A stretch of DNA of 8,989 nucleotides from Candidatus Ethanoperedens thermophilum. Its GTDB lineage: Archaea; Halobacteriota; Methanosarcinia; Methanosarcinales; EX4572-44. Shown here piece after piece: positions 1-5,907 of this stretch (positions within the stretch are counted from its first letter, which is position 1; each line of letters opens with the position of its first letter). The stretch spans positions 1 to 8,989 of the forward strand of contig WNEG01000029.1 in NCBI GenBank assembly GCA_012910725.1. Reading direction: 5' to 3'. The translations under genes and the position numbers were made by a program. The notes beneath the pieces are model-generated. The model saw only the letters and a list, made by a program, of their open reading frames with translations. It was not told the DNA's origin and did not search any database.

Positions 1-1
1 C

Positions 2-256
2 CCAAACTCATCAGAAACCACATCAAATAAATCCAGACCCAGAACTGTCAGCACGATCAAAGAGATTGCTGCACTGCACCTCTACAAAAACGGCACAATC
101 TCGCTTGGCAAGGCAGATGAGATCATAGGACTCTCGAAACAGGAGATGCTGCATCTGTTGAGCATCAAGAGAATCCCGATCAACTACGCCACAGATGATC
201 TGAACTCGGATCTGGAAACACTGGACCAAGTACTGTCGCAGAGCGGCATCCACTAA
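2..256 (+). CDS. UPF0175 family protein, 5' end outside the window
   Basis: The frame is open from the window edge to a TAA at 254-256 (84 codons visible). It reads LHLYKNGTISLGKADEIIGL, then SKQEMLHLLSIKRIPINY and DDLNSDLETL. This is the pattern of UPF0175 proteins: a short helix-turn-helix-like core followed by an IP-x-NY-x3-DL tail. Members of this family are often antitoxins of PIN-domain toxins in archaea, but no toxin is seen here. There is no ATG before the internal Met at 146, so the true start is upstream. The last six residues (SQSGIH) and the stop are encoded by the first CRISPR repeat, so the natural C-terminus may have been replaced when the repeat arrived. The family call is from residue pattern only. 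Confidence 0.72.
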   Translation, partial: PNSSETTSNKSRPRTVSTIKEIAALHLYKNGTISLGKADEIIGLSKQEMLHLLSIKRIPINYATDDLNSDLETLDQVLSQSGIH

Positions 257-271
257 AACAAGGATTGAAAC
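235..271 (+). repeat. CRISPR repeat 1, overlapping the UPF0175 3' end
   Basis: This 37-nt unit is identical to the copy at 308-344. Its first 22 bases encode the end of the UPF0175 frame, including the TAA at 254-256. The first 13 bases can fold into a 5-bp stem (GTCGC with GCGGC, one G-U pair) around a 3-base loop. Confidence 0.9.
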
Positions 272-307
272 AACGCCCGCGGATCGTACCTCAAGAAGAG
301 CAAGAAC

Positions 308-344
308 GTCGCAGAGCGGCATCCACTAAAACAAGGATTGAAAC
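308..344 (+). repeat. CRISPR repeat 2, forming the cas1 5' untranslated region
   Basis: This 37-nt unit is identical to repeat 1. Only CAACC separates it from the cas1 ATG at 350. The only Shine-Dalgarno-like string ahead of cas1 is AAGGA at 333-337, inside this repeat and 12 bases from the ATG. A type I repeat endonuclease cutting eight bases from the repeat end would leave a cas1 mRNA with a 13-base 5' end. That processing is inferred. Confidence 0.9.
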
Positions 345-349
345 CAACC

Positions 350-1324
350 ATGCAACTCGTAATCAATACCCGCGGATCGTACCTCAAAAAAAGCAAGAAC
401 TGCTTCCTCGTGAAGACCGACGACAAAGCATTCGAGGTCTCGGCAAACAAAGTCGATTCCATCCTGATCGCAACCGCAGCCACGATCACGACCGATGCAA
501 TCAAGTTCGCAGTCGATAACAACATTGATATCGTATTCCTTGACCATTTTGGCGACCCCTACGGCAGGGTCTGGCACAGCAAACTCGGGAGCACAACTCT
601 CATCAGAAGGCGGCAGCTTGAGATCGCAAGCACAACCAGAGGATTTAACATGGCGAAGGGGTGGGTGGAGGCGAAGATCGACAACCAGATCGATCTATTG
701 AAAGATCTCAAGAAGAACCGCCCGGATACGAAGGAACAGATCGAGTCTCACATCAAAAGCATAATCGGATTGAAGAGCGAACTTGCAGCGATGAAGGGGG
801 TCATGGAACAAAAGAGAGACCGGCTGATGGGGCTCGAAGGCATGTGCTCGCGGGAGTATTTTGGAGCCCTCGCCCTCACCATGCCAGAGAAGTGGAGGTT
901 CGGCGGGAGAAGCAGAAATCCTGCAGAGGACGGGTTTAACTGCCTTCTTAACTACGGATATGGGGTTCTCTACTCGAAGATTGAAAAAGCATGCATCATT
1001 GCTGGTCTCGACCCTTATGCCGGGATCGCACATACTGACAACTACAACAAGAAGTCGTTTGTCTTTGACCTGATCGAACCGTTTCGTATGCATGTTGACC
1101 GAACGGTTGTGCATCTCTTTTCAAAGAAGAAAGTGAAGGACGAGTTCTTTGATGCCATTCCTGGTGGTTTTGTGCTGAACAAGGAAGGAAAAGCCGTGCT
1201 TATCCAGGCGATCAACGAGACGTTCGAGAAGAAGATGCCGTACCACGGCAGGAATGTCAAGACTGGAAACACGATCCAATACGAGTGCCATCGTATTGCC
1301 AATGGTCTGATAAAAAGAGGGTGA
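350..1324 (+). CDS. cas1: CRISPR-associated endonuclease/integrase Cas1
   Basis: Cas1 is the metal-dependent integrase that, as a complex with Cas2, inserts new spacers at the leader end of the array. The 324-residue product has normal family length. The N-terminal beta domain (about 1-85) begins MQLVINTRGSYLKKSKN. The helical catalytic domain carries the expected metal ligands: E163 in GLEGMCSREYF, H228 in AGIAHTDNY, and E243 in FDLIEPFR, with D240 nearby. ATG at 350 is chosen because the family usually begins at this point. A TTG at 338 would extend the frame but lies inside the CRISPR repeat. The gene has no clear ribosome site or promoter of its own. G+C is about half (28/60 at 361-420, 35/60 at 841-900), unlike the AT-rich genes from cas8b onward. 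Cas2 follows 8 bases after the stop. Confidence 0.97.
   Translation: MQLVINTRGSYLKKSKNCFLVKTDDKAFEVSANKVDSILIATAATITTDAIKFAVDNNIDIVFLDHFGDPYGRVWHSKLGSTTLIRRRQLEIASTTRGFNMAKGWVEAKIDNQIDLLKDLKKNRPDTKEQIESHIKSIIGLKSELAAMKGVMEQKRDRLMGLEGMCSREYFGALALTMPEKWRFGGRSRNPAEDGFNCLLNYGYGVLYSKIEKACIIAGLDPYAGIAHTDNYNKKSFVFDLIEPFRMHVDRTVVHLFSKKKVKDEFFDAIPGGFVLNKEGKAVLIQAINETFEKKMPYHGRNVKTGNTIQYECHRIANGLIKRG
365..400 (+). other. Protospacer-like match to the mini-array spacer, in cas1 codons 6-17
   Basis: This stretch aligns without gaps to the spacer at 272-307, with 32 of 36 bases identical. Differences are at spacer positions 3, 4, 24 and 27, all transitions. Read in the cas1 frame, the spacer would encode NARGSYLKKSKN against NTRGSYLKKSKN in this Cas1, so three of four changes are silent. 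The bases just 5' of the match are ATC (362-364), not a PAM I recognise for type I-B. A crRNA from the spacer would pair with the cas1 template strand and not with its mRNA. Confidence 0.9.
1317..1324 (+). promoter_or_regulatory. Ribosome binding site of cas2
   Basis: GAGGGTGA overlaps the cas1 stop codon and lies 8 bases before the cas2 ATG at 1333. It supports that start and coupled translation of cas1 and cas2. Confidence 0.6.
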
Positions 1325-1332
1325 AAAAGTAA

Positions 1333-1623
1333 ATGCTGGTCTGGGTGATCTACGACATATCAGAAGATAAAATCAGGAACAGGGTGAGTAGACTTTGTCT
1401 CGATTACGGTCTGTACCGGGTGCAGAAGAGTGTCTTTCTCGGAGACCTGAACGGGAACGAGCGGGATTCCATCGCATTGCAGTGTGAAGAGATTATCGAT
1501 CTCGATACTGATTCTGTGTACGTATTTCCGATGGACGATAAGTCGTTTAAGAAGGTTAAACTGATCGGGCAGGCTTTTGACAGGGATCTGGTGAGTGACG
1601 AGGTTATTACAAAGTTCTTTTGA
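1333..1623 (+). CDS. cas2: CRISPR-associated protein Cas2
   Basis: Cas2 is the small dimeric partner that bridges two Cas1 dimers in the spacer-integration complex. The 96-residue product has family length and a ferredoxin-like pattern. Strand 1 is MLVWVIYDIS with the conserved D8 at its end, followed by the helix DKIRNRVSRLCLDYGL, then RVQKSVFLGDL and the later strand DSVYVFPMD. The ATG at 1333 sits 8 bases after a good ribosome site in the cas1 stop region. The 3' end abuts the cas4 start region: the cas4 ribosome site overlaps the cas2 stop. Codon use is G+C-rich at third positions, as in cas1. Confidence 0.97.
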   Translation: MLVWVIYDISEDKIRNRVSRLCLDYGLYRVQKSVFLGDLNGNERDSIALQCEEIIDLDTDSVYVFPMDDKSFKKVKLIGQAFDRDLVSDEVITKFF

Positions 1624-1627
1624 GGTG
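1622..1627 (+). promoter_or_regulatory. Ribosome binding site that decides the cas4 start
   Basis: GAGGTG overlaps the cas2 stop and lies 7 bases before ATG 1635. It favours that ATG over the in-frame TTG at 1620, which would sit on the ribosome site itself. Confidence 0.65.
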
Positions 1628-1634
1628 TGGTCGA

Positions 1635-2231
1635 ATGCCCGGGTCTGAATCCGAAACCATAATCACAATCTCTGATGTGCTCGAATTTCTGTTTTGCCCA
1701 AGATTCATCTATTTCATGCACTGCCTTGGAATCCCACAGCATGAAGAGATGCGGTACAAAGTGCTGAAAGGGCGCGATGTCCATGAGATGAGACGCACCA
1801 CAAACATCGATTACGCGAGAAAGAAGATTGATTGCATGCGGAAGGAGAGGCAGGTCTTTATCGCAGCAAAGAAACATCACATCAAAGGAATCGTCGATGA
1901 AGTTCTGTTTCTTGGAGATGGTACGGCTGCTCCGCTTGAATACAAGTTCGCAGAGTATAAGGATCGGATTTTCAGGACGTATAAGTACCAGCTGACACTT
2001 CAGGCGTTAATGATCGCTGAGAACTATGGTGTCGAGGTGAACCGGGGATATATCTGCTATACCCGAAGCAATAATGTGGTCAAGCAGATTGATCTTAAGA
2101 AGAAAGATTTTGATAAATCTGTTGAGATAATTATGGATATTCTGGAGATTATTGAGAAGGGTTTTTATCCTGATCGAACAAAAGATACAGTGAAGTGCGT
2201 AGATTGCACGTATCGGAATATTTGTGTGTGA
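1635..2231 (+). CDS. cas4: CRISPR-associated exonuclease Cas4 (RecB-like, iron-sulfur)
   Basis: Cas4 trims pre-spacers and helps set PAM choice and orientation with Cas1-Cas2. The 198-residue product starts at ATG 1635 behind a GAGGTG ribosome site. The four iron-sulfur cysteines are present: C21 in FLFCPR and C188, C191, C197 in KCVDCTYRNICV. The RecB nuclease motifs appear in order: H50 in KGRDVHE, D88 in GIVDEV, E102-x-K104 in LEYK, and Q119 in YQLTLQALMIAENYG. It therefore looks active. The order cas1-cas2-cas4 differs from the commoner cas4-cas1-cas2. It is the last G+C-rich gene before the AT-rich effector genes. A degenerate second copy of its last 26 codons is found at 8783-8863, just before the downstream array leader. 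Confidence 0.95.
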   Translation: MPGSESETIITISDVLEFLFCPRFIYFMHCLGIPQHEEMRYKVLKGRDVHEMRRTTNIDYARKKIDCMRKERQVFIAAKKHHIKGIVDEVLFLGDGTAAPLEYKFAEYKDRIFRTYKYQLTLQALMIAENYGVEVNRGYICYTRSNNVVKQIDLKKKDFDKSVEIIMDILEIIEKGFYPDRTKDTVKCVDCTYRNICV

Positions 2232-2277
2232 GGAAAAAGGAATGGAAAAATAAAGGAAAGGATTATTAGTGGTCTGA

Positions 2278-4167
2278 ATGATTGAAGCGATAAGAAAGAT
2301 TGGGGAATACGCAATAGAGAGTGGCGGGAAAAGTATTGCTGACCCTATAAATATTCTTGTAGATAGTCCAGCAAATAGAACTACAAAAAATGTGTTGTTT
2401 ATTGTTCTTGAACGCGATGGTGATGGTTTTAGTTATAGAAACGTGGATATTGAAGAATATTCACCAAAGGAGCTGCAAAAATATTTATATAAAAAGGGCA
2501 GCCCGAATGGCACAGATGTCACACCTACTTCAATGATAACTACACTTGAGTCTACATTTACCAAGACTAAAATAGTACCCTGGTTCAAACAGTATAATAC
2601 ATTAGGATTGGACGAGGATCACAATTTTTTAGTAAATATTGGTAATTGTATTAGAAGTAACACGAAACAGATATTAGAAGACCTGAAAGAACACCAGAGT
2701 AAAGAAAATAATATTATTAGTTTGAAAATCGACAATAAATATCTGTATGATTTTAAGATATTTCAAGACATACTGGTAGATAAAGCAAAAGAAAACTATT
2801 ATTCGAAGTATGGAAAAAAATCAAAATCTGAGAACCAAATATGTTCAGTATGCAATAAAAAAACGGAGGTTTATGGTTTTGTAGATACCTATAAATTTTA
2901 CACGGTCGACAAACCAGGTTTTGTAAGTGGGGGTTTTCAGCAGAAAAACGCATGGAAGAATTATCCTGTGTGTTTAAATTGTGCATTAACTCTCGATGGT
3001 GGTAAAAAATATTTACAAAATAATCTTAAATTTAATTTTTATGGTTTTAATTATCTTTTAATTCCAAAATTTTTAAATAACGTAGATAAATCACTAGAAA
3101 AAGAAATTTTCAAAATGATGAAAGACCAGACAGACCCAAAATTTAGGGAAAGAGAGATAAATAAACTGACATCGGACGAAAATGAAATATTGGAATCAAT
3201 GAGTAAACAAAAAAATTATTTAAATCTGAATTTTATGTTTTACGATGCTCCGAAAGGTGACAATGGTTCAGTTTTTAATATTTTATTGTATATAGAAGAT
3301 GTTTTACCTTCAAGATTGAAGACCTTATTCAACGCAAAAGTAGGTTGTGTAGAGGAGAATATAATTGGAGTTGACCAGATTCGCACATTCAAGGAGTGCA
3401 TGGTGCCTACGTTCGAAAATAACAAAAAAACTGGAGAAAAGCCACTGGAGTTTAATTTTGGAATTTTAAGAACGTTTTTTCCAAAAATTAGCAACAATAG
3501 AACTTATAATAAGTATTTTTTAGATGTTACAAATAGAATTTTCACAAACAAAAAGATAGATTACGATTTTTTGATGAATTTTATCATGCAGAAAATAAGA
3601 GATGAGTTTGTTAACGGGTATCTAACTAAAATCTCAACATTGAAAGGGTTTATGTTATTTAACTACTTGAATAAATTAAAATTGGTAAATTTTTATGAGG
3701 GAATAAAAATGGATGAGAATAACTTAGAAGTATTTAAAATCGGCACTTCAAGAGAGACAAACGACTTGAATCAGAGAATTGATTCTTTTTTCAGTGAATT
3801 TGTTGATTTCTTTAAGAGCGATCTGAAAAAAGCAATATTTCTGGAAGGTGTTTTAACACAATTTTTGTTAAATATCCAGTATCAAGAACGAAACGCTACA
3901 CCATTCAGAGTAAAGTTGAAAGGCTTGAAATTAGATGAAAACCAGATCAAAAAACTCCTGCCAGAAATACAAAACAAACTTGAAGAGTACGGAAAAAATT
4001 ATTATAGAACTTTAGAATCAATAATTTCAAAATATCTCGTTTCAGCAGGAACTGAGTGGAATATGAGCACTGATGAAATAAGTTATTATTTCGTGCTGGG
4101 CATGAATCTTTCTTATTTATTTAAGAAAGAAAAACAAGACGATAATAAAGGTGAGATGAATGAGTGA
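2278..4167 (+). CDS. cas8b: Type I-B Cascade large subunit Cas8b (Csh1/TM1802 type)
   Basis: Cas8b is the large subunit of the type I-B surveillance complex and is expected to read the PAM and recruit Cas3. The 629-residue product opens MIEAIRKIGEYAIESGGK and continues with KNVLFIVLERDG, YRNVDIEEY and YLYKKGSPNGTDVTPT, the typical Csh1 N-terminus, which supports ATG 2278. A probable zinc-binding region has two CxxC pairs, C189/C192 (ICSVC) and C232/C235 (VCLNC). The C-terminal third is lysine-rich and helical, ending in FVLGMNLSYLF. The ribosome site is weak (GGTCTGA just before the ATG). The gene is strikingly AT-rich (7/60 G+C at 3001-3060), a sharp change from cas4 46 bases upstream. Its end overlaps cas7 by 8 bases. 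Confidence 0.92.
   Translation: MIEAIRKIGEYAIESGGKSIADPINILVDSPANRTTKNVLFIVLERDGDGFSYRNVDIEEYSPKELQKYLYKKGSPNGTDVTPTSMITTLESTFTKTKIVPWFKQYNTLGLDEDHNFLVNIGNCIRSNTKQILEDLKEHQSKENNIISLKIDNKYLYDFKIFQDILVDKAKENYYSKYGKKSKSENQICSVCNKKTEVYGFVDTYKFYTVDKPGFVSGGFQQKNAWKNYPVCLNCALTLDGGKKYLQNNLKFNFYGFNYLLIPKFLNNVDKSLEKEIFKMMKDQTDPKFREREINKLTSDENEILESMSKQKNYLNLNFMFYDAPKGDNGSVFNILLYIEDVLPSRLKTLFNAKVGCVEENIIGVDQIRTFKECMVPTFENNKKTGEKPLEFNFGILRTFFPKISNNRTYNKYFLDVTNRIFTNKKIDYDFLMNFIMQKIRDEFVNGYLTKISTLKGFMLFNYLNKLKLVNFYEGIKMDENNLEVFKIGTSRETNDLNQRIDSFFSEFVDFFKSDLKKAIFLEGVLTQFLLNIQYQERNATPFRVKLKGLKLDENQIKKLLPEIQNKLEEYGKNYYRTLESIISKYLVSAGTEWNMSTDEISYYFVLGMNLSYLFKKEKQDDNKGEMNE
4148..4155 (+). promoter_or_regulatory. 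Ribosome binding site of cas7
   Basis: AAGGTGAG inside the cas8b 3' end lies 4 bases before ATG 4160. It supports the overlapping start and translational coupling of cas8b and cas7. Confidence 0.6.
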
Positions 4168-5131
4168 TATAATAAAAAGTAGGTCAGAACTGGTATTTCT
4201 ATACGATATAAAAGATGCGAATCCAAATGGCGATCCGTTGGATGAGAACAAACCAAGAATGGATGAAGAAACAGGAATAAACATCGTTACAGATGTTCGG
4301 TTAAAGAGGACAGTAAGAGATTATTTGATGAATTTTAAAGATCAGGAGATATTTGTCAGAGAGATAACAGATAATAACGGCAATATACAAGATGCTAAAC
4401 TGAGAGCAAAAGACTTCTTGACAGGTGCAACAAACTTAGAGAGCGCGGATTTTAATGAACAAAAACGTATAATCCAGAGTAAAATAGTTGGTGATTGTAT
4501 TGATATTCGGTTATTTGGTGCCACAATCCCTCTTGATTTAACAATAAAAGAAAAGGGCAAATCAAAAAGCGTTACTGGCTCCATAACCTTGACAGGCCCC
4601 GTTCAGTTTAGAATGGGCAGGTCATTGCACAAGGTTGAGATGAAGCACATTAAAGGCACTGGTGCGTTTGCGTCTAAAGCAGGAGCAACTCAAAAAACGT
4701 TTAGAGAAGAGGACATACTTCCATATTCCTTAATCTGTTTCTATGGCATCATCAATGAAAACGCAGCAAAGCATACTGGATTAACAGAAGAAGATGTCAA
4801 ACTCCTTCTGGATGGTATCTGGAACGGCACTAAAAATCTGATTTCACGAAGCAAAGCAGGTCAGATGCCGAGATTGCTTTTGAAAGTAAACTATAATGAA
4901 ACTGGATATCATATAGGAGATCTTGACAAACTTATTACGATAAAGGATATCAAAAAACTGAATCAGGAAAAAATACGGGATATTTCCGAGATTGAATTAG
5001 ATGCAAGTGAATTAGTTGAAACATTGAACCGCAATAAAAATGAAATTAAAAGTATTGATATAGAAGTGGATGATAGGGTAAAAATCGATTTCAGCAGCTT
5101 GGACAATAGTATAAAACAAAATATCTTTTAA
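4160..5131 (+). CDS. cas7: Type I-B Cascade backbone subunit Cas7 (Csh2)
   Basis: Cas7 forms the helical backbone that coats the crRNA spacer. The 323-residue product carries the signature of the Csh2 branch: LVFLYDIKDANPNGDP at 11-26, then NKPRMDEETG and VTDVRLKRTVRDY up to residue 55. The mid-protein strand GSITLTGPVQFRMGRS at 140-155 is also typical, and a conserved RSKAGQMPRLLL segment lies near residue 235. The start at 4160 overlaps the last codons of cas8b by 8 bases and has its own ribosome site. It is 11 bases from cas5. Base composition is AT-rich, like the rest of the effector module. Length and motifs show no sign of damage. Confidence 0.95.
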   Translation: MSDIIKSRSELVFLYDIKDANPNGDPLDENKPRMDEETGINIVTDVRLKRTVRDYLMNFKDQEIFVREITDNNGNIQDAKLRAKDFLTGATNLESADFNEQKRIIQSKIVGDCIDIRLFGATIPLDLTIKEKGKSKSVTGSITLTGPVQFRMGRSLHKVEMKHIKGTGAFASKAGATQKTFREEDILPYSLICFYGIINENAAKHTGLTEEDVKLLLDGIWNGTKNLISRSKAGQMPRLLLKVNYNETGYHIGDLDKLITIKDIKKLNQEKIRDISEIELDASELVETLNRNKNEIKSIDIEVDDRVKIDFSSLDNSIKQNIF

Positions 5132-5142
5132 GCGAAAAGAAT

Positions 5143-5907
5143 ATGAATCCTAAGCAGAGAATAGATAAAGTATTAGTGTTTGACGTGTGGGGAGATTACG
5201 CGCATTTTAGACGATTTTACACCACCACATCTCCACTTACTTTTACTATCCCTCCAAGAACTGCATTATGCGGTTTAATCGGTGCGATAATTGGAAAAGA
5301 AAAAGAAGATAATGATTACTTAAAATATTTTACGTTAGCTAAAGCGTATATCGGTTTAAAATTGTTGAAACCTGTGAAAAAAGTGATGATCGCAGAGAAT
5401 TTGATACACACGAAGAAAGCGAAAGGTATCGGGATGAATTTGATAACTGAAAGAACTCAAATAAACTTTGAATTCTTGAAAGACCAGAAGTATCGAATCT
5501 ATTTTTATCACACGGATAACGAGACATACGAACAACTGAAAGAAAACTTGGAATCTCATAAATCCGTATACACCCCATGTTTTGGTTTAAGCGAAAACAT
5601 AGCTAATTTTGCGTTTGTCGGCGAATTTAAAGTTAACCAAAACTCAAGTATTGATGAATATGTCCAAATCGATTCTGTATTACCGTCTGAAAAAATTATT
5701 GGCGAGAAGGGCATCAATTTTAAGTTAAGTGGAGAGTATTTTTCAATGAAAGTGCCTGTAGAACTTAATTTAGAAAGAATTGTTACAAAATATAGTGATA
5801 TTCTATTTGAGAGAAATGGCAAACCAGTTGAAGTTGAATTAGCAGAGCCTTATTGGACGATAGATTATGGAAGTGGATCAAGAGAAAATATCGTATTCAT
5901 CGAATGA
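5143..5907 (+). CDS. cas5: Type I-B Cascade subunit Cas5 (Cas5h)
   Basis: Cas5 caps the 5' handle of the crRNA in the Cascade complex. The 254-residue product shows the Cas5h N-terminal strand and loop: VLVFDVWGDYAHFRRFYTTT at 10-29, followed by SPLTFTIPPRTALCGLIGAIIG to residue 51. The glycine-rich end of this segment is typical of RAMP-fold Cas5 proteins. The C-terminus PYWTIDYGSGSRENIVFIE also fits the family. The ATG at 5143 has only a weak upstream AAAAGA. Type I-B Cas5 is normally not the repeat nuclease, so it is not an obvious substitute for the missing Cas6. Its last 41 bases overlap the start of cas3. Confidence 0.94.
   Translation: MNPKQRIDKVLVFDVWGDYAHFRRFYTTTSPLTFTIPPRTALCGLIGAIIGKEKEDNDYLKYFTLAKAYIGLKLLKPVKKVMIAENLIHTKKAKGIGMNLITERTQINFEFLKDQKYRIYFYHTDNETYEQLKENLESHKSVYTPCFGLSENIANFAFVGEFKVNQNSSIDEYVQIDSVLPSEKIIGEKGINFKLSGEYFSMKVPVELNLERIVTKYSDILFERNGKPVEVELAEPYWTIDYGSGSRENIVFIE

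Larger units (their letters stand above)
235..344 (+). CRISPR. Two-repeat CRISPR mini-array with one spacer
   Basis: Two identical 37-nt repeats lie at 235-271 and 308-344. They begin GTCGCAGAGCGGCATCCAC and end ACAAGGATTGAAAC. The 36-nt spacer between them is at 272-307. Flanking bases differ on both sides, which fixes the repeat borders. The ATTGAAAC 3' end is the usual 5' handle of type I crRNAs, so transcription should run on the + strand. There is no leader: the upstream DNA is the UPF0175 coding frame. The spacer matches the start of cas1 (see the feature at 365-400). The array ends five bases before the cas1 ATG. Confidence 0.9.

Noticed and set aside
338..349. TTG at 338 as the cas1 start, adding MKPT
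   Set aside because: It lies inside the CRISPR repeat, with the AAGGA directly abutting it, and Cas1 proteins normally begin near MQLVINTRGSYL at ATG 350.
272..400. Simple tandem duplication of the repeat plus the cas1 5' end as the origin of the mini-array
   Set aside because: The 20 bases between repeat 2 and the matched cas1 codons are missing in the first unit, and both spacer edges coincide with repeat edges, so one duplication step does not explain it.
695..1114. Open frames on the minus strand and in other plus frames across cas1 and its neighbours
   Set aside because: They lie wholly inside well supported cas genes and show no recognisable protein pattern.
1620..1634. TTG at 1620 as the cas4 start
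   Set aside because: It overlaps the GAGGTG ribosome site, which is well spaced for ATG 1635; the extra residues add no family similarity.
1404..1880. Minus-strand frame of 158 codons across cas2 and cas4
   Set aside because: It opposes two clear genes with intact motifs and has no family features; it is a chance open frame in G+C-richer DNA.
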